From Pseudomonadota bacterium (GTDB lineage: Bacteria; Pseudomonadota; Alphaproteobacteria; Sphingomonadales; Sphingomonadaceae), in the NCBI GenBank assembly GCA_023400405.1, contig JAEXFD010000035.1:33654-97653 (forward strand): a stretch of DNA of 64,000 nt, in the 5' to 3' direction. Below the pieces are notes generated by a model. That model was not told where the DNA came from, made no database searches, and saw only the letters and a list, made by a program, of their open reading frames with translations. The translations under genes were made by a program, and so were the position numbers. How positions within the stretch are numbered: position 1 is the first letter of the stretch; each line of letters begins with the position of its first letter. Shown here piece by piece: positions 43,004 through 50,788 of this stretch.

Positions 43004-43681
43004 TCAGGCGGCGAGCGGGAAGTCCGGCCGCTGCACCGGCTCGCCGGCATCGGCCCAGTCGGCGCGGCGCTTCAGGAAGGGATTGAGGAACAGGATCGGC
43101 AGCTTGAGGAACAGCAGCTCCGAATGGATGAAGCCGTCGATCGCCCGTTCCCACCAGCGCGGCTCGCGCTTGCCATTGGCGGCGAGCCAGCCGTCATAGG
43201 GCGCCCAATGGCTCGGCTCGTCCTTCTCGATGATCCGGAAGATCTTCATCAGCACCTTGTCGCCGGTGACGAGCGGGTGGCGCATCAGGATATCGACCTG
43301 GCGATAGCCGCGCTGCTCGGTGAGCGAGATCACCCGGCACAATTTCTCGAACTGGGCGTCGTCGGCGATCACGGCGTTGGTGTCGAGCTCGTCGATCGTC
43401 CGGCGGAACATGATCTCGACGAAGCGATCGATATGGCCGCAGGTGCGATCGACCGCGAGCGGCATCTTGCCCTGCAACTCGAACCAGCGCTTGAACATCG
43501 CATAATGCTTGCGCTCGTCGGCGCGGTGCTTCTCGATCGCGGCGATCAGCGCGGCATTGCCCGGCTCGCGCGCCCGCACCGCCTCGAGCACCCGATCGAT
43601 GCTCGTATAGCCGCGATGCTCGTTATAGATGTAGATCGAGCCGAGCAGATCGAGATAGCGGCGGCGGAACCATGCAAGCAT
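43004..43681 (-). CDS. Ferritin-like-domain protein
   Basis: 225 residues, mainly helical. Carboxylate/His patterns fit a ferritin-like diiron bundle: YNEHRGYTSI, AIEKHRADERKHYAMF (E-x6-E-x2-H) and SLTEQRGYRQVDIL, IIEKDEPSHWAPY (E-x3-H). The C-terminus has a hydrophobic stretch (SELLFLKLPILFLNPFL) that may contact the membrane. Relatives in sphingomonads are only described as ferritin-like. Could be an oxidase or hydroxylase; function unknown. Confidence 0.8.
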   Translation of the reverse strand: MLAWFRRRYLDLLGSIYIYNEHRGYTSIDRVLEAVRAREPGNAALIAAIEKHRADERKHYAMFKRWFELQGKMPLAVDRTCGHIDRFVEIMFRRTIDELDTNAVIADDAQFEKLCRVISLTEQRGYRQVDILMRHPLVTGDKVLMKIFRIIEKDEPSHWAPYDGWLAANGKREPRWWERAIDGFIHSELLFLKLPILFLNPFLKRRADWADAGEPVQRPDFPLAA

Positions 43682-43747
43682 GCGCAGGTGCTACGCCTGT
43701 CGCGGCAGCTTGCCTAGGGGCCCCGACGGGAGGAAGCCCCCCAATCC

Positions 43748-43826
43748 GTCATCCTGGCGAAAGCCAGGATCTCATGAGGCGAGCGAACGGCGCATGGATG
43801 GAGATCCCGGCTTTCGCCGGGATGAC
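43748..43826. repeat. Paired REP-like palindromic repeats
   Basis: Facing units GTCATCCTGGCGAAAGCCAGG (43748 onward, to 43773) and GAGATCCCGGCTTTCGCCGG (43801 onward, to 43826). Same family as 14615-14705 and 30691-30759. Together with the next repeat they fill the 269-bp gap 43682-43950 between the ferritin-like start and the CoA-transferase end; no gene is visible there. Confidence 0.85.
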
Positions 43827-43846
43827 GAAAGCCCGCAATTCTCAAT

Positions 43847-43937
43847 CCGTTTGCCCTGAGCTTGTCGAAGGGCTGTCCTGTGTCCTGCCGTTCGGGGAAC
43901 GCCAAGAACTGCCCTTCGACAAGCTCAGGGCGAACGG
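43847..43937. repeat. Inverted pair of CCCTGAGCTTGTCGAAGGGC repeats
   Basis: Arms at 43847-43873 and 43911-43937, near-identical to those at 34577-34664. They follow directly after the REP-like pair and precede the end of the CoA-transferase B gene, where they could stop transcription. Confidence 0.9.
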
Positions 43938-43950
43938 GGAAAGTGACCGC

Positions 43951-44601
43951 TCAAGCCGCCGCCAGCGCCGCCTCATACTTCGCCGTCGTCTTCGCCGCGA
44001 GGTCGGCCTCGCTCACCCCCGGCGCCAGCTCGATCAGCCGGAAGGGGGAATCGTGATCCGCCCGCGCGAACACCGCGAGGTCGGTGATCACCATGTCGAC
44101 CACATTCTTGCCGGTCAGCGGCAGCGTGCATTCGGGAATGAATTTGGGGCTGCCGTCCTTGGCATTGTGCTCCATCACCACGATGATCTTCTTGACGCCG
44201 GCGACCAGGTCCATCGCCCCGCCCATGCCCTTGATCATCTTGCCCGGAATCATCCAGTTGGCGATGTCGCCGGTCTCGCTGACTTCCATCGCGCCGAGCA
44301 CGGTCAGGTCGATATGCCCGCCGCGGATCATCGCGAAGCTCTGCTCCGAGCCGAAATAGACCGATTGCGGAAGCTCGCTGATCGTCTGCTTGCCGGCGTT
44401 GATCAGGTCGGGATCGACTTCGTCGTCATAGGGGAACGGCCCGATGCCGAGCATCCCGTTCTCGGACTGGAGCGTCACGTCCATCCCCGCCGGAATGTGA
44501 TTGGCGACAAGCGTCGGGATGCCGATGCCCAGGTTCACATAGAAGCCGTCCTCGAGCTCCTTCGCGGCGCGCGCCGCCATCTCGTCACGAGTCCAGCCCA
44601 T
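43951..44601 (-). CDS. scoB: 3-oxoacid CoA-transferase subunit B
   Basis: 216-residue beta subunit of succinyl-CoA:3-ketoacid CoA-transferase. The catalytic glutamate lies in VTLQSENGMLGIGPFP. GFYVNLGIGIPTLVANHIP and GGAMDLVAGVKKIIVVMEH are typical. The start ATG overlaps the stop of the phosphatase gene (TGATG). It works with subunit A (45665-46372) in ketone-body or acetoacetate use. Confidence 0.96.
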   Translation of the reverse strand: MGWTRDEMAARAAKELEDGFYVNLGIGIPTLVANHIPAGMDVTLQSENGMLGIGPFPYDDEVDPDLINAGKQTISELPQSVYFGSEQSFAMIRGGHIDLTVLGAMEVSETGDIANWMIPGKMIKGMGGAMDLVAGVKKIIVVMEHNAKDGSPKFIPECTLPLTGKNVVDMVITDLAVFARADHDSPFRLIELAPGVSEADLAAKTTAKYEAALAAA

Positions 44602-45665
44602 CACTTCTTCTCCTCGGCCGGATCGGCCCATTGCTTGTCCTTCGGGAAAACTTCGTCCATCCCGCCCTTGAGCCCGGTGCCGTAGACCGGGTTGGGCAGT
44701 ACGAACCAGCCCGCGCCCCAGAGCGGGGCGATCAGCGTCTCGGCGGCGGTATTGCGGCGCACCGGGGTCGAAAACTCCGGCGCGTTGAACAGGTCGCTGA
44801 AATCGCCGAGCTGGTCGCCGGCCATCGCCACCACGCAATAGCGTTCGGATGCCTTCCAGCGCCGTTCGTCCTTGCCGCTCGGCGCCCCGTCGTCGCGAGT
44901 GACCAGCGTGTCGCCGATCGTCACCGGCCCCAGCCCCGCCCCGTCCAGCGCGGCGGCGGTCTGCGCCGCGGTGGAGGTCGAGCGGTTCGAATTGTAGATC
45001 ACCGTCAGCCCTTCGCGGCGCAGCGCCGCGATCGTCTCGGCCGCGCCCGGCACCGCGACCACCTTGTCGGCGCCGGTCTGTTCCCAGCGCGTCCAGCGGC
45101 CCTGGTCGTAGCCGCCGCCGCGCCGCGCCGTATCCGCCTCGAAGCCCAAGTTGAGCAGCACCGTCTCGTCGACGTCGAACATCACGGCGAGCGGGCGCTT
45201 GCCGCACAGGTCGAACTTGGGCGCGGTCAGCGTCGATCCGCGCGACAGCACCACCGATCGCGCCTGGGTCTTGTCGCGCAGATAGCCGATCTCGACATGG
45301 ACATAGTTCCACAGCGCGCGATAGGCCTGGAGGCTCAGCGCCGCCGCCTCGCCCGAGCCGTAGAGATACTGCATCTCGGGTGGCACCTTGGCTCCGCCCT
45401 GGACCGGCGCGGCAACGCTGCCGTCGGGCGGCGGCAGCGCGGTGAGGCTGGTGACGACCACCTTGCCGTCGGACGTCTCGACCACCTGCCCCGGCTGCAG
45501 CGGCGGCGTCTTGACCTTCTTCCGCGCGCGCCGCTCCTGCCGATCCTGCCGCCCATCGCGCGCATGCTTGGCGATCCCCGCCGCCGCCACCACGGGCAGC
45601 GCCGCCGCCGCGCAGCCCGAAAGCGCCAGCGCGCCGGCCCCCGCCAGCATCAGCGCCACGCGCAT
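44601..45665 (-). CDS. HAD-superfamily acid phosphatase-like lipoprotein
   Basis: 354 residues with a lipoprotein signal (MRVALMLAGAGALALSGC). HAD motif I is LAVMFDVDETVLLN (DxDxT) and motif II lies in TVIYNSNRS. The arrangement follows the class B/C acid phosphatase or e(P4) lipoprotein group, with YLYGSGEAAALSLQAYRALW before the catalytic domain. It is wedged between the two CoA-transferase subunits with TGATG overlaps on both sides, so all three are cotranslated. The substrate is probably a periplasmic nucleotide or phosphomonoester. Confidence 0.88.
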   Translation of the reverse strand: MRVALMLAGAGALALSGCAAAALPVVAAAGIAKHARDGRQDRQERRARKKVKTPPLQPGQVVETSDGKVVVTSLTALPPPDGSVAAPVQGGAKVPPEMQYLYGSGEAAALSLQAYRALWNYVHVEIGYLRDKTQARSVVLSRGSTLTAPKFDLCGKRPLAVMFDVDETVLLNLGFEADTARRGGGYDQGRWTRWEQTGADKVVAVPGAAETIAALRREGLTVIYNSNRSTSTAAQTAAALDGAGLGPVTIGDTLVTRDDGAPSGKDERRWKASERYCVVAMAGDQLGDFSDLFNAPEFSTPVRRNTAAETLIAPLWGAGWFVLPNPVYGTGLKGGMDEVFPKDKQWADPAEEKK

Positions 45666-46372
45666 CACGCGGTCTCGCGCGGCCGAGTGGTGCGGAACTC
45701 GATCTTCTTCTCGTAGGGCGCGCCGACGATCAGCCGCTTCACATAGATGCCCGGCAAGTGGATCGCGTCGGCGCCGAGGCTGCCCACCGGCACCACTTCC
45801 TCGACTTCGGCGACGCAGACCTTGCCCGCGGTCGCCATCGGCTGGTTGAAGTTGCGCGCGGTCTTGCGGAAGACGAGGTTCCCCGCCTCGTCGGCCTTCC
45901 AGCCCTTGATGATCGACAGGTCGCTGCGGATGCCGCGCTCCAGGATATACTCCTGCCCGTCGAAGACCTTCACTTCCTTGCCCTCGGCCACCTTCGTGCC
46001 GACGCCGGTCTTGGTGTAGAAGCCCGGGATCCCCGCCCCGCCCGCGCGGCAGCGTTCGGCCAGCGTGCCCTGCGGGCAGAATTCTACCTCCAGCTCGCCG
46101 CTCAGATATTGCCGCTCGAACTCCTTGTTCTCGCCGACATAGGAGGAGATCATCTTCTTGACCTGGCGGCTGCGCAGCAGCTTGCCCAGCCCCTCATTGT
46201 CGATCCCGGCATTGTTCGAGGCGATGGTCAGGTCCTTCACCCCCGACGCCTGGAGCGCATCGATCAGCCGCTCCGGGATGCCGCACAGGCCGAAGCCGCC
46301 GGCACAGATCGTCATGCCGTCGAACAGCAGCCCTTCCAGCGCTGCCTCGGCGTTGGGGTAGAGCTTGTTCAT
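45665..46372 (-). CDS. scoA: 3-oxoacid CoA-transferase subunit A
   Basis: 235-residue alpha subunit. It starts MNKLYPNAEAALEGLLFDGM and has the glycine motif ICAGGFGLCGIPERLIDAL; GIPGFYTKTGVGTKVAEGKE is also standard. ATG 46372 has GGAGAGAG upstream. It forms a heteromeric CoA-transferase with the subunit encoded at 43951-44601. First gene of the three-gene operon. Confidence 0.96.
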   Translation of the reverse strand: MNKLYPNAEAALEGLLFDGMTICAGGFGLCGIPERLIDALQASGVKDLTIASNNAGIDNEGLGKLLRSRQVKKMISSYVGENKEFERQYLSGELEVEFCPQGTLAERCRAGGAGIPGFYTKTGVGTKVAEGKEVKVFDGQEYILERGIRSDLSIIKGWKADEAGNLVFRKTARNFNQPMATAGKVCVAEVEEVVPVGSLGADAIHLPGIYVKRLIVGAPYEKKIEFRTTRPRETA

Positions 46373-46667
46373 GCGCGATTCTCTCTCCTGGTCGCCGCGG
46401 GCGATAGTCCGGGCGCCGGGCACGGGTCAAGCGAACCTGAACCGACTTTCAACTCTTGAACGAATCTTAGGTGGACGCGCTCTGAGCCTATGAATGCTCG
46501 CCTGGCGCGGCCTGCGGCTGGAGGCGGACGGCCGTCGCCGCATGGCGGTCAACGTCCGCCTCGCCGCATTCGACGCAGTCGCCGGCCTCCCCATCGACCA
46601 TTTCGACGGGCTCGACAGCTTCGAGGACCTGCCCTCGGACGGCCGCCACCGTCCGCAACCTCTGGGC

Positions 46668-46811
46668 CTAGTCCTGTGGCCGCTTGTTCTGCGCGATCGC
46701 GACGACGACGAAGGCGAGCAGGCCGAGCGGGAACCACAGCCCGAACTTGCCGAACAGCAGGCCGATGACCGAGCAAATTACCAGGGCGGCAAAGGGCGTG
46801 AGCTTCTTCAT
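46668..46811 (-). CDS. 47-residue small membrane protein
   Basis: Short gene read on the complement from ATG 46811 to TAG 46670-46668. The product starts MKKLTPFAALVICSVIGLLF and continues with GKFGLWFPLGLLAFVVVAIA before a charged tail NKRPQD. Two hydrophobic helices (about 7-21 and 23-41) with a short Gly-Lys turn make a hairpin membrane protein. GC3 use fits local coding. I recognise no family. It stands alone between the CoA-transferase operon and the terminase-like gene. Confidence 0.7.
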   Translation of the reverse strand: MKKLTPFAALVICSVIGLLFGKFGLWFPLGLLAFVVVAIAQNKRPQD

Positions 46812-46900
46812 CGCGCCACCCTAGGGTCGCGCCCGCCGCCCTGTCCACGCGAAATCGGGCCGGTCCCGCGCGACGCCGCCACGCGCATTCCAGGCGCGCG

Positions 46901-47374
46901 CTAAGCCTCGATTCCCAACACGTCGCCCCACGCTTCCAGCGTCTTCACCGCATCGATCACCCGCAGCACGATCTTGCGCGCTTCCGCGATGTCGAGCGGC
47001 TTGGCGCTATGGTCATAGCGTTGCGGCTTGCCGCCGCGTTGCGAATAGCGGTGGAGGCGCAGCTGGTGCATCGCCTGGTCGGGGCGCAGCTCGATGTCCG
47101 GAATCGCCTCGATTTCCTCGCGATGGATTCGCTTGTGGTAATAGGCGATCTTGGCGCGGGCCTGCCCCTCGGCCAGCGCCAAGGCCCAGGCACAGGCGAA
47201 CACCGGATGGCGCTGCCGCCGCCAATAGAGCGTCGGGGTCGTATAGCCGGCCGCCCGCGCCGCGGCACGGACGTTCCCGGTCAGCGCCAGCTCGAGCAGG
47301 AAGCGCGCCGCCAGCGCATCGCACCAGCGTCCACGCCCCGGCGCCGCGCGGCGCCAATCCTCCGATCCGTCCAT
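46901..47374 (-). CDS. Helix-turn-helix protein resembling phage terminase small subunit
   Basis: 157 residues from ATG 47374. Residues about 20-65 hold an HTH pattern (FLLELALTGNVRAAARAAGY, TTPTLYWRRQRHPVFACAWA) of the kind seen in terminase small subunits and related chromosomal proteins. The C-terminus (PLDIAEARKIVLRVIDAVKT) is helical. No phage genes flank it, so it is likely a domesticated or stand-alone DNA-binding protein. No function is known. Confidence 0.65.
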   Translation of the reverse strand: MDGSEDWRRAAPGRGRWCDALAARFLLELALTGNVRAAARAAGYTTPTLYWRRQRHPVFACAWALALAEGQARAKIAYYHKRIHREEIEAIPDIELRPDQAMHQLRLHRYSQRGGKPQRYDHSAKPLDIAEARKIVLRVIDAVKTLEAWGDVLGIEA

Positions 47375-47445
47375 GCCGCACCCCCGCAAGCCCCGACACA
47401 ACCACAAACGGCATAAAATGTCAATGGCCTATAACCTATTTGGTT

Positions 47446-48219
47446 CTAGACCGCGTCAGTCGGCTTCGCCCCGTCCGGCCCATCGTCCAGCATGATCGAT
47501 CGGTGCGGCACGAGTCCGCCGAAGCTGCGCTCAGCCACGCGAGCGCCCGCCGCGCGCAGCGCCGCCGGGCGATCGGCCGAGCGCACCCCCGCCATCGCCG
47601 CTTCGAACGTCATTGTCCCCGCGAACGCCGGCACCGCCCGCACCCGCGCCAGCCACCCCGCAGTGCGCGGCCAGCGGTCCGCATCGACTTCGAACCCGGC
47701 GAGCGACGCGTTGCGGAAGAAGCAGGCATAGGTGAAGTCGGCCGTGCAGACATGGTCGAACAAGAAGCCTTCGCCCGGCGCCCGCGCCTCGATCCAGTCG
47801 AGCGCCTCGGGCAGGTCGTGCCCGGTCACGCGCTCGATCAGCGCGAGGTCGGGCTCGCGCTTCCAGACATAGGGCACGATCGTGCGCTGATAGAAGAGCC
47901 GCCAGATGATCAGGTCGCCCAGCCGGCTGTCGGCATATTCCTCCATCCAGCGCGCCCGCGCCCGATCGGCCGCGCCGCGCGGCATCAGCGGCGGCTCGGG
48001 CCAGCGCTCGTCGACATATTCCGCGATCACCGTCGAATCGTTGAGCACCAGCTCGCCGTCGATCAGCACCGGAATGCGCCGCAGCGGGCTGACGCGGGTG
48101 AAGTCGTCGGTGCCGTAGAAGGGCACGATCGGATCGATCTCGTATTCGACCCCCTTATGGTCCAGCGCGACGAGCACCTTGCGGGCATAGGGCGAGATAT
48201 GATTGCCGATGATGAGCAT
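47446..48219 (-). CDS. Glutathione S-transferase family protein
   Basis: 257 residues. The thioredoxin-fold half opens LIIGNHISPYARKVLVALDH, with the Ser of ISPYARKV as candidate catalytic residue, then RRIPVLIDGELVLNDSTVI. The C-terminal helical domain reaches about residue 215. The ATG is at 48219. It is the third GST in the window and stands alone between a divergent arsR and a terminase-like gene. Confidence 0.88.
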   Translation of the reverse strand: MLIIGNHISPYARKVLVALDHKGVEYEIDPIVPFYGTDDFTRVSPLRRIPVLIDGELVLNDSTVIAEYVDERWPEPPLMPRGAADRARARWMEEYADSRLGDLIIWRLFYQRTIVPYVWKREPDLALIERVTGHDLPEALDWIEARAPGEGFLFDHVCTADFTYACFFRNASLAGFEVDADRWPRTAGWLARVRAVPAFAGTMTFEAAMAGVRSADRPAALRAAGARVAERSFGGLVPHRSIMLDDGPDGAKPTDAV

Positions 48220-48345
48220 GGCCCAAGCCTATCCGCCCGCGGCGGCCCGCGACAAGACTCGGCGCCTGGCTTCGTGGCCGGAGTGCCGGGTCCGGCCGCG
48301 TCCGGTCCCCCCCGCTCGCTTCAGGACATGCAGGCGCAAGTGACC

Positions 48346-48401
48346 CATCGAATATTCCCGATGCATCTTGCGAAGCCCACAATCATCGGATAATCCCGAT
48401 G
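48346..48401. promoter_or_regulatory. Twin ArsR operators CATCG-N8-CGATG
   Basis: Two copies, 48346-48363 and 48384-48401, each with perfect 5-bp arms and an 8-bp AT-rich centre (AATATTCC and GATAATCC). Their centres are 38 bp apart and the second ends two bases before the arsR ATG at 48403. Position and pairing indicate ArsR binding and repression released by arsenite; this is inferred. Confidence 0.65.
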
Positions 48402-48402
48402 C

Positions 48403-48732
48403 ATGGACCATGGTTCTGCCATATCGGCGCTGGCGGCGCTCGCGCATCCGACCCGCCTCGATGCCTTCCGCCTCTTGATCCGTCACGAACCTGACGGGCT
48501 GCCGACCGGCGCCCTGGTGGAAGCGAGTGGCCTGAGCCAAAGCACCTTCTCGACGCATCTCGCCGTGATGGCCAAGGCCGGGCTCGTCACGGCCGAGAAG
48601 CGCGGGCGGCAGCAGATACAGCGTGCGAGCGTGTCGACGCTGGTCGCGCTGATGACCTTCCTCGCCAAGGATTGCTGCGAAGGCCGCGCCGAGCTGTGCC
48701 AGCCGCTCCTCGCCGAACTCGCCTGCTGCTGA
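48403..48732 (+). CDS. arsR: ArsR-family arsenical-resistance repressor
   Basis: 109-residue winged-helix repressor. The recognition region is GLSQSTFSTHLAVMAKAGLV. Arsenite-sensing cysteines are in the C-terminal motif CCEGRAELC (Cys91, Cys92, Cys99) as in the Acidithiobacillus type, instead of the ELCVC helix of the E. coli type. Two more Cys end the protein. It heads an arsR-arsC-acr3 operon with matching twin operators overlapping its start. Confidence 0.94.
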   Translation: MDHGSAISALAALAHPTRLDAFRLLIRHEPDGLPTGALVEASGLSQSTFSTHLAVMAKAGLVTAEKRGRQQIQRASVSTLVALMTFLAKDCCEGRAELCQPLLAELACC

Positions 48733-48743
48733 GCGGAGCCGCC

Positions 48744-49172
48744 ATGCCCATCGACGTCATTCTCTATCACAACCCCGATTGCGGGACCTCGCGCAACACG
48801 CTTGCGATGATCCGCAATGCCGGGATCGAGCCGCATGTCGTCGAATATCTGAAGACCCCGCCCTCGCGCGCCCTGCTCGAGCAGCTGCTCGATCGGGCGG
48901 GAATCACGCCCCGCGCGCTGCTGCGCGAAAAGGGTACGCCCTATGCCGAGCTCGGCCTTGGCGACGAGACGCTGCCGGACGAGGTGCTGATCGACGCGAT
49001 GATGGCGCATCCGATCCTGATCAATCGGCCGCTGGTGGTCACGCCGCTGGGCGTGAAGCTGTGCCGCCCATCGGAGGCGGTGCTGGACATCCTGCCCGCC
49101 CCTCAGTTCGGCGCCTTTGCCAAGGAGGATGGCGAGCAGGTCGTCGATGCCACCGGCCGGCGCGTGCGCTGA
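48744..49172 (+). CDS. arsC: Arsenate reductase (glutaredoxin-dependent)
   Basis: 142-residue ArsC reducing arsenate to arsenite using glutathione/glutaredoxin. The catalytic Cys is in NPDCGTSRNTLAM near residue 13, and the anion-binding arginines lie in LINRPLVVTPLGVKLCRP. It follows arsR by 11 bp and overlaps acr3 by TGATG. The C-terminus has an extra 20 or so residues relative to the paralogue at 58047. Confidence 0.95.
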   Translation: MPIDVILYHNPDCGTSRNTLAMIRNAGIEPHVVEYLKTPPSRALLEQLLDRAGITPRALLREKGTPYAELGLGDETLPDEVLIDAMMAHPILINRPLVVTPLGVKLCRPSEAVLDILPAPQFGAFAKEDGEQVVDATGRRVR

Positions 49173-50203
49173 TGGGCCGGTTCGAGCGCTATCTCTCGCT
49201 CTGGGTCGCGCTGTGCATCGTGGCCGGCATCGCGCTCGGGCAGGCGATGCCGCGTGCCTTCGCGATGATCGCCTCGGCCGAGATCGCGCGCGTCAACCTC
49301 GTCGTCGCGGCGCTGATCTGGCTGATGATCGTGCCGATGCTGCTGAAGATCGATTTCGGGGCGCTCGGCTCGGTCCGTCGGCACTGGAAGGGCGTCGGCG
49401 TGACGCTGCTCGTCAACTGGGCGGTGAAGCCATTCTCGATGGCGGCGCTGGGCACGATCTTCCTGGGCTGGCTGTTCGCGCCGCTGCTGCCGGCGGGGGA
49501 GATCCAGTCCTACATTGCCGGGCTCATCCTGCTCGCCGCCGCGCCCTGCACGGCGATGGTCTTCGTCTGGTCGAACCTGTGCGATGGCGACCCGAGCTAC
49601 ACGCTCGGCCAGGTGGCGCTGAACGACTTGCTGATGGTGTTCCTGTTCGCGCCGCTGGTCGCGCTGCTGCTCGGCGTCGCGTCGGTAACGGTGCCGTGGG
49701 ACACGCTGCTGCTCTCGGTCGGGCTCTACATCGTCGTGCCGGTGATCGCCGCCCAGGCGCTGCGCCGCTCACTGTTCGCATCGGGCGGGCAACCCGCGCT
49801 CGACCGCCTGCTCGCAAGGTTAAACCCGGTCTCTCTGGGCGCACTGCTGGCGACGCTGGTCCTGCTGTTCGGCTTCCAGGGCAAGCAGATCGTCGCGCAA
49901 CCGCTGGTGATCGCCTTGATCGCCGCGCCGATCCTCATCCAGGTCTATCTCAATGCCGGCATCGCCTATGGGCTGTCTCGCCGGCTGGGCGTTGCGTGGT
50001 GCGTGGCGGCACCCGCCGCGCTGATCGGCGCCTCCAATTTCTTCGAACTGGCCGTGGCCGCGGCGATCTCGCTTTTCGGCCTCGAATCCGGCGCGGCGCT
50101 CGCCACCGTCGTCGGCGTGCTCGTCGAAGTGCCGGTAATGCTGTCCGTCGTCGCAATCGTGAAAAGCAGCCGCGGCTGGTACGAGAAGGCACTCGTTTCG
50201 TGA
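49172..50203 (+). CDS. acr3: ACR3-family arsenite efflux transporter
   Basis: 343-residue inner-membrane As(III) exporter with ten helices. The conserved cysteine in helix 4 is in LAAAPCTAMVFVWSNLCDGD, essential for thiol-based arsenite transport, and LVNWAVKPFSMAALGTIF and ASNFFELAVAAAISLFG are ACR3 signatures. It is translationally coupled to arsC. This finishes the arsenic detoxification operon. Confidence 0.96.
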   Translation: MGRFERYLSLWVALCIVAGIALGQAMPRAFAMIASAEIARVNLVVAALIWLMIVPMLLKIDFGALGSVRRHWKGVGVTLLVNWAVKPFSMAALGTIFLGWLFAPLLPAGEIQSYIAGLILLAAAPCTAMVFVWSNLCDGDPSYTLGQVALNDLLMVFLFAPLVALLLGVASVTVPWDTLLLSVGLYIVVPVIAAQALRRSLFASGGQPALDRLLARLNPVSLGALLATLVLLFGFQGKQIVAQPLVIALIAAPILIQVYLNAGIAYGLSRRLGVAWCVAAPAALIGASNFFELAVAAAISLFGLESGAALATVVGVLVEVPVMLSVVAIVKSSRGWYEKALVS

Positions 50204-50306
50204 TTCGTTTGCGATCCCGATCGGCAGCAGACCGCGTTCAGATCCGTTGGTTCTGCGCAGAGGCCGATGGATTGCCGATCATCAGCGCAGGTGGAAAGGC
50301 CAGCCG

Positions 50307-50675
50307 TCAGTGCCGCGGCAAGACCCAGTTCATCGCCGTCGTCAATCTGCCCTGCACAGCATGGCCCTCGCCGTCGCGTGCCGGCAGGAAGGACAGCCGC
50401 GCCATCACCCGGCAAGTCGCCGCGTCGAGGCTGGCCGAGCCGCTGCTCTCCATCACCAGGCACTCGGTGACGCGCCCCTTTGCGCTGATGGTCAGCGAAA
50501 CCTTGCTCTTGCCCTGCTGGCCAAGGCGCAGCGCTTCCGCCGGGTAATCGTCGTCCATCTTGAAGGTGGGCGGCCCCGCCGGCCGGGGCGGCGACACCGC
50601 GCCTTGCCCGTCGAGAGCGCTTTGGCCGGGCGAGGCCAGCCCGACCACGATTGCGACGGTTGCTGCCAGGATCAT
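50307..50675 (-). CDS. Small TonB C-terminal-domain protein
   Basis: 122 residues. A hydrophobic N-terminus (MILAATVAIVVGLASPG) is followed by a Pro-rich linker and a TonB C-terminal domain: YPAEALRLGQQGKSKVSLTI, GRVTECLVMESSGSASLDAA and a final MNWVLPRH. It lacks the long Pro/Lys linker of a real TonB and so is probably an independently acting envelope protein. Convergent to acr3, with no exbBD nearby. Confidence 0.8.
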   Translation of the reverse strand: MILAATVAIVVGLASPGQSALDGQGAVSPPRPAGPPTFKMDDDYPAEALRLGQQGKSKVSLTISAKGRVTECLVMESSGSASLDAATCRVMARLSFLPARDGEGHAVQGRLTTAMNWVLPRH

Positions 50676-50788
50676 GCCGTTTCCCCTATCTCATCCGCCC
50701 CCACCTTGGCCGCCGCGCACAGCCTTGCCAAGCATCGGCATGGCGAAGGGGGTTACGTTCGCCGCCCTCGCCGGTCTAGAGACGGCGC

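Noticed and set aside
46494..46670. Plus-strand frame starting at 46494 with coding-like GC3
   Set aside because: Codon use looks plausible for about 160 bp but it has no clear ribosome site or family, and runs into antisense of the 47-residue membrane protein. Left as possible gene remnant.
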